In this document: positions 14,754 through 21,236 of the stretch, piece after piece | How the letters are laid out: every line of letters starts with the position of its first letter | Position numbering within the stretch: the first letter of the stretch is position 1 | Source of the DNA: CAYLLN01 sp036496265 | GTDB taxonomy: Bacteria > Planctomycetota > Planctomycetia > Pirellulales > Pirellulaceae | Reading direction: 5' to 3' | NCBI GenBank assembly: GCA_036496265.1 | Contig: DASXLL010000132.1 | Location: 1-27,179, forward strand | DNA length: 27,179 nucleotides | Notes under the pieces: model-generated | Seen by the model: the letters and a program-made list of their open reading frames with translations, nothing else | Told to the model about the DNA's origin: nothing | The model's database searches: none | Made by a program: the position numbers and the translations under genes

Positions 14754-17700
14754 TTAAGGACCGGGAGCAGGTTTGCTCCCGGCTATGGGGCTCGTTACCT
14801 GCGGCGGCTGTAGGCAGGCGGCGAGTTGGTGAGCAATTGCCTGCAGCCATTCCGTCTGCGGCGGGCCATAGGGGCGGAATTTTTCGGCGACACCGCGCTC
14901 ATCGCTATAGAATATGGCCGTGTAGTTGCTGAGCTTGCTGGCGGCGGGGCTGTCCATGAGGTTGCTGGAATCGGCGGCACTCATTTGGAAGAGGACACGC
15001 ATTTCGAAATCGCGCATCGATTGCCGATCGAGCCAGCGATTGGCGTTGTTATACGAATCGCACCAAATGAGCGAGTGGATGCCGACGGACGGCCCTTCGC
15101 GGAGGATCGTGGCGAATTTTTTGCCAGCCGCGGCGCTCGAATCGTCGTCGAAGCTGTAATCGTCGGCTTTTTTGAGGTCGCGGAAGCGGGCGAGGTTGTA
15201 GATGACCAGGAATATTGGCTCGGCTGATTGCTCGCCGGCGGCCAGTCGGCGGTTGACTTCATCCGCGAGGTCAGAAACTAGTTGGCCCGCGCCTCGCGGC
15301 TGCAAAACGGCACCGTCGATTCCCGTTTTATCGAGCAATCGCTGCCACAGGCCGGCTTCGGCCGACTCGGGGCGCGCACCGTCGAGGATGTAGAACCGCT
15401 GCAGGCGCGTCGGTGAGCTATCGCTTCGGGGAATTGCGGAAGCCGCACCGGCGAGGGGGCCGAGTTGGGAGGCGAGACTAATGACGCCCACCGAGAGCAT
15501 GCCGATCGCTTGCTCGTCGCTTTGGCCGACGACCAGCAAGTTGCTCCCGCTTTGGGGACGAAACATCGCGGCGGTCGGATCCTTGATGGCTACCGCGGCG
15601 CCGAGCCAGGCCTGCAAGCCGTCTTTGGACCGTGTGGCATCGCTCGCGCTTTGCAACATGGACCCGAGCAGCTTATTCTCCGCTGGATCAGCGGCGGCGT
15701 TACCTTCGAAAACGATGGGCTTGGGCGGTTCGGCATGCCGCTGGCGCGCGAGCTCTGAGACTTGCGTCAGCCGCTCCTCCCGCTCGCTATCCGATAACCA
15801 GACGACCTGAAACGGATGATTGCCTTCGACGAGACCGTTGGCGTCGTTGTAAATGGCTTCGCCGGGGCGGCTGAGCAGGCGGGCGGCGCTATTGTCTTCG
15901 CTCAAAATCAGGTGGGCATCGGTTTCGCTGCACTGCAAAGCGATGCGGACGGCCATTTGGCCGAGCGTGCTGCGGGCGAGTGAATAAGCGCCGGCCAGCG
16001 TTTGCGAGCCGAGCAGCACGTGAATGCCAAAGGCGCGGCCTTGGCGGACGAGGCGATCGAGTAAAAGCGCGGCGTCGTGGGCGACGCGGTCGTCGGTTGT
16101 GAAGAATTCCTGGAATTCGTCGATGATGAGGAGGACACGGGGCATACGTTCGTCGGGAGGGCGAAGCTCCTGCTGAGCCGGCGTTGCGGGTTCGTCCTCG
16201 GCTCGGCGGGAGCCTCGCCCTCCCAGGGCGTCCTGCCGTTCCATGGCATTGCGATACGACTTCAAATCCTGGACGCCGGCTCTGCGAAACAGATCGCCGC
16301 GGCGTTTCAGCTCCTGGTCGAGCCGCTCTAGCACGCTCATGCCGAATTCGCGTTCGCTTTCGATGGCGATCACGCGGGCGTGGGGCAAGCCGAGCACGGC
16401 GTAGGCTTTGAACTCGACGCCTTTCTTGAAATCGATGAGATAAAACTCGATCTCGTTTGGCGAATAGCACAGCGCCAGGTTGGTGATCAGCGCATTGAGC
16501 AACGTCGATTTGCCGCTGCCCGTTTTGCCGGAAATTAGCACGTGCTGCGAGGTGCCTTTGCCCAGCCGCATCGTTTGCAGGCTTTTGGCCCCGGCTCGGC
16601 CCAGGGCGACTTCGATTTCGCCGCGGCTGTCGCGTTGCCACCATTCGTTGCGCGGCGGCATAATCATTTCGAAAGGCACTTCGACGCGAGAGGCGTCCTT
16701 CGCGAGGCTGCCGATCTTTTTGACGATCTGGGTAAAGTTGGCGTCGTCGGGCGGCTGCTCAAGCGCCAATGGCAACTGCCCCATGACCGCATCTTTGGAG
16801 CGGAAATAGTTGGACTCGTCGTCCCAAACGAGCGTCACCGCCTGGCCGGCGAGATCGTTTAGATCGAAATTACGCGGCAAGGAGAGCTTGGAATCGGTGC
16901 TGACCAGCATCGACACGCCACAGCGAGCGCCGCTGGTGGCAATTGCTGCCAGGCGACGAGCGGCATCTTCCGAGAAATTCGCTGGAAAGTTGGCGACCAC
17001 CAGAATCTGAAACGGCTCGGCGACTTCGCCGGCCTGCTCGTTGTATTCCTGAATCGAGCTGAATTCGTTGCGGAGATATTTTTGGATCACGTTCTCCATG
17101 TGCTGCGTTAAATCGGCCAGCCGCTGATTGATATGCGCCGATTCCGTCCAGATGCGGCTGCCGACGAGCTTGTCGTCGTAGTCGGCCAAGTGCATGAAGG
17201 CCGAAAAGTTTTGGCCCAGGCCGACGGGATCGATAATCGTGAACCGGACTTTGCCGGGCGGCAGCGCGGTCAGAAGCCGCAGCATGGCATCTTGCAGCAC
17301 GTCCGTCGCTGCGTCTCGCCCCGCCCCTTCGGCTTCTAGCAACAGCGACGGCCGGGTTGGAAATTCGAGCGCGGCAGGCAGCGTAAAATGGGTTGTTTTA
17401 TCGGCCGGAGCATCTGCCGACGCCAAGTCGATGTCGAAATGGCCGATCGCGAGTGCGGAAAGCGATTCAGCCGGTTCGCCATTGCCCGACGAGGCACTGG
17501 CTTTTGCCCCCGATCGGGGCGGCTGCCAGTTTGGTGACGAAATGGTATCCCAGCCGGGTGCATGACGACTGCAATGGTCGTTTGTCGCGCTCGCCAGGTG
17601 GCTCAATTCGGCGACGGCAGCGTTCCACGCGGCGGTCAGTTCGGCCAGTTCGTGATCGCGCTGTTGGCGACTGGCGTCGAACTGAGCCAGGAATTGCTGC

Positions 17701-18854
17701 CGCAGCGCTGCGAGTCGATTTGTGAACGACGCTTCGATTTGTTCGATTTCCGGCAGATACTGCCGGTCGAGGGCGTGCAGCTTCTCTTCGTATTTACTCT
17801 CCACGCGAGCACGGCGGGTAACCAGCTCGCCTTCCGCTTGCTTGACGCTTTTCGCGTGAGCGAATTTCGCCTCTTTGCGGCGGCGCTTGTACTCGGCTTT
17901 GGCCTCGGCTAAGTCGGCGTCGCGGTTGGCGATGACTTTTCGTTTAGCGTCGTTGGCGGCGGCTTTCCCGGCATCACGCGCGGCAGACAGATTCGTGTGC
18001 GCCTCGCTGATCGCGGCCATAAACTCGGGCAGCACGAGTCGCGTTTGTCGCTTGGCATAAGGGCGGGCGAAAGCCCAAGAGCCAATGGCGGCGGCCAGTG
18101 ATCCGACGCCAGTCACACCGAGCACGACGCCCCAGCCAAAGGCTTTAAGCAAGAGCCAGCTTAAGCCAAAGGCGACCGGCACAGCGAAGATGAAGATTAG
18201 CGCGGGCCAGCCTTCTTCGACGAAACGCGCGGCGGGCTGGTTTTGGATTTTCGCCAGACGCTCAATGGCTCGGCCGAGCGCGGTCTGGTAATTCTTGACG
18301 TATTCCTGGTCCGTCAGTCCAGGAACGGCAGGCGGCGTCGCGACACTTTCAGCGGCATCTGTACCGCGACGACGAATCAACTCCTGCATTTTGAGCACGA
18401 GCGAGTGCAACTCCGCCGCACTGGCCTGGCATTTTTGCTGAAAGATGGCCAGCTCTTTGCGCGGGCCGGTTTTTTGCTCGCGGTAGGCCTTGAGCACTTG
18501 CTGGGCGCGGTGCTGGCGGAGGGTTTTGGCATCGGCGATGGAGTCCACCATCTCCTGTTCGGATTTGACCGTGAGCTGCTTTTCCTGCTGCAAAAGCTTG
18601 TGGCCTTCGCTGTCGTAGGCAGCGAGCACGGTTTCTCGGGCAGCTTTGTATTCGGCAATTTTTGCGGCGTGCCCGGTTTTGAACTCGGCGATGGCCGCGT
18701 CGCGCAAGCGTTCGAACTCGCGTCGATGGACGGAGGACCGCTGGCGATCGCGCTCGTTGGCAGCGCCACCTTCGCTCGACCGGCGCGCGGCAAGTCGAAG
18801 AATGCGGTCGATCAGCTCGCGCTGGCGCTCGAATGGTACGAAGGGGTCGGACAC
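14754..18854 (-). CDS. EssC/EccC-like FtsK/SpoIIIE-type ATPase with coiled coils, type VII secretion-like motor
   Basis: The 1366-residue protein starts at a GTG. Order: Ala/Lys/Glu-rich coiled coil (about 30-165); two TM helices (about 214-262, ALIFIFAVPVAFGLSWLLL then VVLGVTGVGSLAAAIGSWAF); a second long coiled coil (about 275-425); a linker; an ATPase-like module without Walker A (about 505-700); the intact FtsK motor with Walker A GKTGSGKST at 776-784, FYLIDFKKGVEF, and Walker B VLLIIDEFQ (D912, E913); and a third ATPase-like module without Walker A (about 1080-1340, GSNLLVVGQSDEQ). Two TMs plus tandem ATPase modules is the EssC/EccC plan, but coiled coils replace the FHA domains of EssC. 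Residues about 873-901 are an in-frame repeat insertion, and the last dozen residues are encoded by a palindrome. It closes a gene run with two WXG100-like genes, as expected for a type VII-like translocase. Confidence 0.85.
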   Translation of the reverse strand: MSDPFVPFERQRELIDRILRLAARRSSEGGAANERDRQRSSVHRREFERLRDAAIAEFKTGHAAKIAEYKAARETVLAAYDSEGHKLLQQEKQLTVKSEQEMVDSIADAKTLRQHRAQQVLKAYREQKTGPRKELAIFQQKCQASAAELHSLVLKMQELIRRRGTDAAESVATPPAVPGLTDQEYVKNYQTALGRAIERLAKIQNQPAARFVEEGWPALIFIFAVPVAFGLSWLLLKAFGWGVVLGVTGVGSLAAAIGSWAFARPYAKRQTRLVLPEFMAAISEAHTNLSAARDAGKAAANDAKRKVIANRDADLAEAKAEYKRRRKEAKFAHAKSVKQAEGELVTRRARVESKYEEKLHALDRQYLPEIEQIEASFTNRLAALRQQFLAQFDASRQQRDHELAELTAAWNAAVAELSHLASATNDHCSRHAPGWDTISSPNWQPPRSGAKASASSGNGEPAESLSALAIGHFDIDLASADAPADKTTHFTLPAALEFPTRPSLLLEAEGAGRDAATDVLQDAMLRLLTALPPGKVRFTIIDPVGLGQNFSAFMHLADYDDKLVGSRIWTESAHINQRLADLTQHMENVIQKYLRNEFSSIQEYNEQAGEVAEPFQILVVANFPANFSEDAARRLAAIATSGARCGVSMLVSTDSKLSLPRNFDLNDLAGQAVTLVWDDESNYFRSKDAVMGQLPLALEQPPDDANFTQIVKKIGSLAKDASRVEVPFEMIMPPRNEWWQRDSRGEIEVALGRAGAKSLQTMRLGKGTSQHVLISGKTGSGKSTLLNALITNLALCYSPNEIEFYLIDFKKGVEFKAYAVLGLPHARVIAIESEREFGMSVLERLDQELKRRGDLFRRAGVQDLKSYRNAMERQDALGGRGSRRAEDEPATPAQQELRPPDERMPRVLLIIDEFQEFFTTDDRVAHDAALLLDRLVRQGRAFGIHVLLGSQTLAGAYSLARSTLGQMAVRIALQCSETDAHLILSEDNSAARLLSRPGEAIYNDANGLVEGNHPFQVVWLSDSEREERLTQVSELARQRHAEPPKPIVFEGNAAADPAENKLLGSMLQSASDATRSKDGLQAWLGAAVAIKDPTAAMFRPQSGSNLLVVGQSDEQAIGMLSVGVISLASQLGPLAGAASAIPRSDSSPTRLQRFYILDGARPESAEAGLWQRLLDKTGIDGAVLQPRGAGQLVSDLADEVNRRLAAGEQSAEPIFLVIYNLARFRDLKKADDYSFDDDSSAAAGKKFATILREGPSVGIHSLIWCDSYNNANRWLDRQSMRDFEMRVLFQMSAADSSNLMDSPAASKLSNYTAIFYSDERGVAEKFRPYGPPQTEWLQAIAHQLAACLQPPQVTSPIAGSKPAPGP
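14761..14782. repeat. Palindrome CCGGGAGCA/TGCTCCCGG forming the 3' end of the ATPase gene
   Basis: It has 9-bp arms and a 4-nt loop, a few bases inside the stop codon (14754-14756). It is translated as the terminal GSKPAPG. It could also form a hairpin in the mRNA. Confidence 0.7.
16154..16224. repeat. Inverted pair of GRGSRR-type repeats inside the FtsK motor domain
   Basis: The right copy (16201-16224) matches 14355-14378 exactly. The left copy (16154-16178, GGGAGGGCGAAGCTCCTGCT and on) is an imperfect reverse complement of it. Together they encode about 25-29 extra residues (GGRGSRRAEDEPATPAQQE and on) between Walker A and Walker B. Confidence 0.85.
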
Positions 18855-18896
18855 TCGGTTGCTCGGCTGTGTTCGTCGGGCGGCCTAGTTCGTTGT

Positions 18897-18972
18897 GCGG
18901 CCTAGTTCGTTGCTCGGACTATTCTTCGCGTTTATTCTTCACGTTTATTCTTCAACGTTTATTCTTCACGGT
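18897..18972. repeat. Tandem repeats at the 3' end of the second WXG100-like gene
   Basis: Two short arrays adjoin. The 17-bp unit GCGGCCTAGTTCGTTGT occurs about twice near 18897-18930, and a 13-14 bp unit, CGTTTATTCTTCA, occurs about three and a half times from 18928 to 18972. The last unit contains the stop codon and final residues (REE) of the WXG100-like gene, so the gene end itself has been tandemly copied into the gap before the ATPase gene. Confidence 0.75.
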
Positions 18973-19201
18973 CGGGATCGGACAATTCGCGGGCCGCCTT
19001 GTCGGCGGTTGCGGCGAGGACTTGGGCGGCCGTGAGAAGCAGTTGCATCTGGGCCTGGATCGGATTGATGTATTCTTGCTCGAATTCGTGGCTCGTGCTG
19101 TCGTTCCAATGCTGTTTGGCCTCGGTCCAGCGCAGATTCAAGTCTGCGACAGCGTGTGTTAGCTGGCTGAGGCCATCACCGAGATTGCAGATTCGTCGCA
19201 C
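18959..19201 (-). CDS. WXG100-like small helical protein B
   Basis: It encodes 80 residues from a GTG at 19201, with GGAAG about 9 nt upstream and 15 bp after the previous stop. The sequence is predicted as two amphipathic helices, LGDGLSQLTHAVADLNLRW and INPIQAQMQLLLTAAQVL, joined by HWNDSTSHEFEQEYI. The W-N-D turn stands where WXG100 proteins have W-x-G, and the F-E-x-x-Y/F after it matches the family's conserved helix start. It resembles protein A (19791-20060), which has TWRDQEHKKFADEFE at the same place. WXG100 proteins are secreted as helical-hairpin dimers by type VII systems; A and B may be partners. Its position directly upstream of the ATPase gene supports this. Confidence 0.7.
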   Translation of the reverse strand: MRRICNLGDGLSQLTHAVADLNLRWTEAKQHWNDSTSHEFEQEYINPIQAQMQLLLTAAQVLAATADKAARELSDPDREE

Positions 19202-19216
19202 GGGGAGGTCTTCCTG

Positions 19217-19702
19217 TTAGGTCTTTCCTTGTTCGGTGTATTTGTCGAGTGCTGCCGCCATTCGTTCGGCAGCAGCAATCGCTTTGACGACGTCGGTCTC
19301 CAGGTAGCTCCGCAGCCGGGCGACTTGCGTTGCGAAATCTTCCGTGGCCTTCTGCATCTCGCTGCCCCAGCGGTGGACGATTCGCGATTTGTCTTCAGCG
19401 ACCTGCAGGCGGCGTTTGGCTTTTTCGAGGGCCTTTTTTTCGTCGTAGCACGACGGGCGATCCTCGCTGCTCACGCGGACTTCGCAGCGGACCAGTGCCT
19501 GACGACCTTCTTGCACCGCGTCCGAGGCTCGCCGGGCTTGTTGCGGCCAGTAGCGTGCCCGATCGCCTTCAATCCAATCGACCGGTCGCCGGGCCTCGAG
19601 CTCCATCGAAACCAAAGCTGCTTCGACATCGGCGCAAAACTGCACCAGGGCCGTTTTGACGGCCTTGAGGGTGTCGATCGAGGTGACGCTGGCGGTTGTC
19701 AT
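19217..19702 (-). CDS. Helical coiled-coil protein of the type VII-like locus
   Basis: The 161-residue product is nearly all helix, rich in Ala, Glu, Arg and Lys: ALVQFCADVEAALVSMELEAR, YWPQQARRASDAVQEGRQ, then EKKALEKAKRRLQVAEDKS and VHRWGSEMQKATEDFATQ. The last part (HRWGSEMQKATEDF) has a W-G and may be a WXG-like hairpin extended to twice the length. No other domain is recognised. It lies between the two WXG100-like genes on the same strand and is likely a secreted substrate, chaperone or structural part of the same machine. Its ATG is the last unit of a heptamer array, with no Shine-Dalgarno site. Confidence 0.72.
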   Translation of the reverse strand: MTTASVTSIDTLKAVKTALVQFCADVEAALVSMELEARRPVDWIEGDRARYWPQQARRASDAVQEGRQALVRCEVRVSSEDRPSCYDEKKALEKAKRRLQVAEDKSRIVHRWGSEMQKATEDFATQVARLRSYLETDVVKAIAAAERMAAALDKYTEQGKT

Positions 19703-19752
19703 TGGTCATTGGTCATTGGTCATTGGTCATTGGTCATTGGTCATTGGTCATT
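19700..19752. repeat. Perfect heptamer array CATTGGT x 7.6, containing a start codon
   Basis: Seven perfect CATTGGT units are followed by CATT. On the minus strand the unit is ACCAATG, so each copy offers an ATG; the final one (19702-19700) is the start of the 161-residue gene. Upstream in-frame ATGs run into TGA in the array. Confidence 0.95.
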
Positions 19753-19765
19753 CGCCACCAAAGGG

Positions 19766-19786
19766 CAAATGACAAGTGACAAATGA
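19766..19786. repeat. Short heptamer array (CAAATGA type)
   Basis: CAAATGA, CAAGTGA, CAAATGA lie four bases from the stop codon of WXG100-like gene A. With 19700-19752 they fill most of the 88-bp gap between the two genes. Confidence 0.75.
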
Positions 19787-19790
19787 CTTT

Positions 19791-20060
19791 TTACGACTGG
19801 AGATAGTCCTCAATATGCTGGGCTTTGCGCAACAAATGCGGCACGTATTCATCCGCTGTCTCGGTGAATCGCAGCAGCGTTTTCATATTCGTTTCGAATT
19901 CGTCGGCGAATTTTTTGTGCTCCTGGTCGCGCCAGGTTGCGCTAAGGGTGGCGAGCTGGTTGCCGAGGGCGGCGGCTCGTTCGCGAAGCTGGGCATTGAA
20001 TTTTTTCAGGCCATGGGCAAATTGCCGCAACTCTTCGGGATCAACAACAGCTTGTGGCAT
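19791..20060 (-). CDS. WXG100-like small helical protein A
   Basis: It encodes 89 residues, start ATG at 20060 with AAGGA 8-9 nt upstream. Two helices, DPEELRQFAHGLKKFNAQLR on through LGNQLATL and MKTLLRFTETADEYVPHLL, flank a turn TWRDQEHKKFADEFE. This is the WXG100 layout (W-x-G turn in the middle of about 100 residues), with W-R-D in place of W-x-G and the following F-x-x-x-F retained. I infer a type VII-like secretion substrate or structural pair protein. It is the first small gene after the TPR gene, and is followed by the 161-residue helical protein. Confidence 0.75.
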   Translation of the reverse strand: MPQAVVDPEELRQFAHGLKKFNAQLRERAAALGNQLATLSATWRDQEHKKFADEFETNMKTLLRFTETADEYVPHLLRKAQHIEDYLQS

Positions 20061-20091
20061 TTTTGATTTTCCTTATTTCCCACTCTTCCGC

Positions 20092-21057
20092 TCACCTACT
20101 CACACCACTCCCATACCGCTCCGCGAGCTTTGTCAGCTTCATTTGGACGGCGAGCTTGCTGGCCTCGGCCAGGGCCTCGTTTCGGCCGGCCAATTGATCA
20201 ATCCACAACGCCGAATCGGCCGCCAAGCGATAATTGCGCAGCGCGCCGGGAATATCGTCGAGCTGCCGCAGGCAGTGACCGAGCGCTAGCGCTGCCGGTG
20301 CATGCATGTCAGGATCGGCGAGCGCTTTTTCAAGATGATCGCAAGCGTCACGACTCCGCTCGCCCCGCTGCAAACAGACTCCCAAGCCATAATGAGCCGC
20401 GGCGCCAGCTCCCTGGCGCTTCACCCGGCCGCGAAAAATGTCCAGCTCGGCCTTGTCGCGATCTTTGATCGCATCGGCCAGCGACTGGCGGCTCTGCGGA
20501 TTGTCGTTGGCCTTCAGCTCCTGATTGGCAATCTCGACGCGCCGGGCGTGACGCAGCATCGACACTTCTTCCCACATGGTTTGGACCCGAAAATCGTGGT
20601 CGGTCGCTTCGCGGCCTTTGGCGAGCAATCGCTCCGCATCGTAGTCGCGATCTTTGTCGAGATAGGCCTGCGCTAGTTGCAGATACGAATCGGGAATCGA
20701 CGGACGATCGCGAACCGCCGCTTCGAGTTGCTGAATGACTGTTAGAGGCGGCCCGGCGGTCGTGCCGGTTGCTGAAAGCTTGACCAGCGGCTGGTCTGCT
20801 TTGACCGGACGCAATCTCAGCCTACGAAGAAAGTTTCCGTCCGACTGCATTCCCGATTCGTCGCGACTTTGAGCAATCACGGTTTCAGCGAGCAGCCGCG
20901 GCGCGTCCTCATCGCGGACGTCGAGGTCTTCCATTCGCCGACAGCAGGCAAGCGCTTCGTTGAATTGGTGTTGGTCGAACAGAGATCGCGCGGCGCTGTG
21001 TTCAGCGGCCAGATCGGCCGCTGGCGGGTTTGCCAGACTGGAATTTTGCTCGCTCAT
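20092..21057 (-). CDS. TPR-type protein leading the type VII-like gene run
   Basis: It is 321 residues from the ATG at 21057; a TTG at 21102 would add 15 residues with no better ribosome site. Tetratricopeptide-like helix pairs are visible: ARSLFDQHQFNEALACCRRM, LQLAQAYLDKDRDYDAERLL, AHYGLGVCLQRGERSRDACD and LGHCLRQLDDIPGALRNYRL. It has no signal peptide or TM segment, so it is likely cytoplasmic and acts through protein binding. Leading the run into the WXG100-like genes and ATPase with a 31-bp gap, it is probably an assembly factor or substrate adaptor of the same machine. The part between residues 60 and 105 is not repeat-like. Confidence 0.8.
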   Translation of the reverse strand: MSEQNSSLANPPAADLAAEHSAARSLFDQHQFNEALACCRRMEDLDVRDEDAPRLLAETVIAQSRDESGMQSDGNFLRRLRLRPVKADQPLVKLSATGTTAGPPLTVIQQLEAAVRDRPSIPDSYLQLAQAYLDKDRDYDAERLLAKGREATDHDFRVQTMWEEVSMLRHARRVEIANQELKANDNPQSRQSLADAIKDRDKAELDIFRGRVKRQGAGAAAHYGLGVCLQRGERSRDACDHLEKALADPDMHAPAALALGHCLRQLDDIPGALRNYRLAADSALWIDQLAGRNEALAEASKLAVQMKLTKLAERYGSGVSR

Positions 21058-21236
21058 CACCGATCGCCCGCCAGCGGAAGGCCGGTATCTAAAGGGCCGC
21101 AAGTCGTTCCTTTCATTATAGCTGGGCGACGTATTTGGGCCTGAAAATGGGCTAAACGGGCGTTACAGTCGTGCTTGCTGGTGCAATCGGACCGACCCAT
21201 CTGGCATTCGGCTCAGGCACACTCCACGACGGGGCT
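21058..21236. other. Gap between peroxidase 3' end and TPR gene
   Basis: It must contain the promoter of the type VII-like run and any terminator of the peroxidase gene. No convincing hairpin or -35/-10 pair was recognised. Confidence 0.4.

Noticed and set aside
15889..16644. 251-codon second minus frame inside the ATPase gene
   Set aside because: It overlaps the Walker A/B coding frame and consists of Arg/Pro-rich shadow residues.
19700..19752. Possible CRISPR-like repeats
   Set aside because: Units are 7 bp in direct contact with no spacers and no Cas genes are near.
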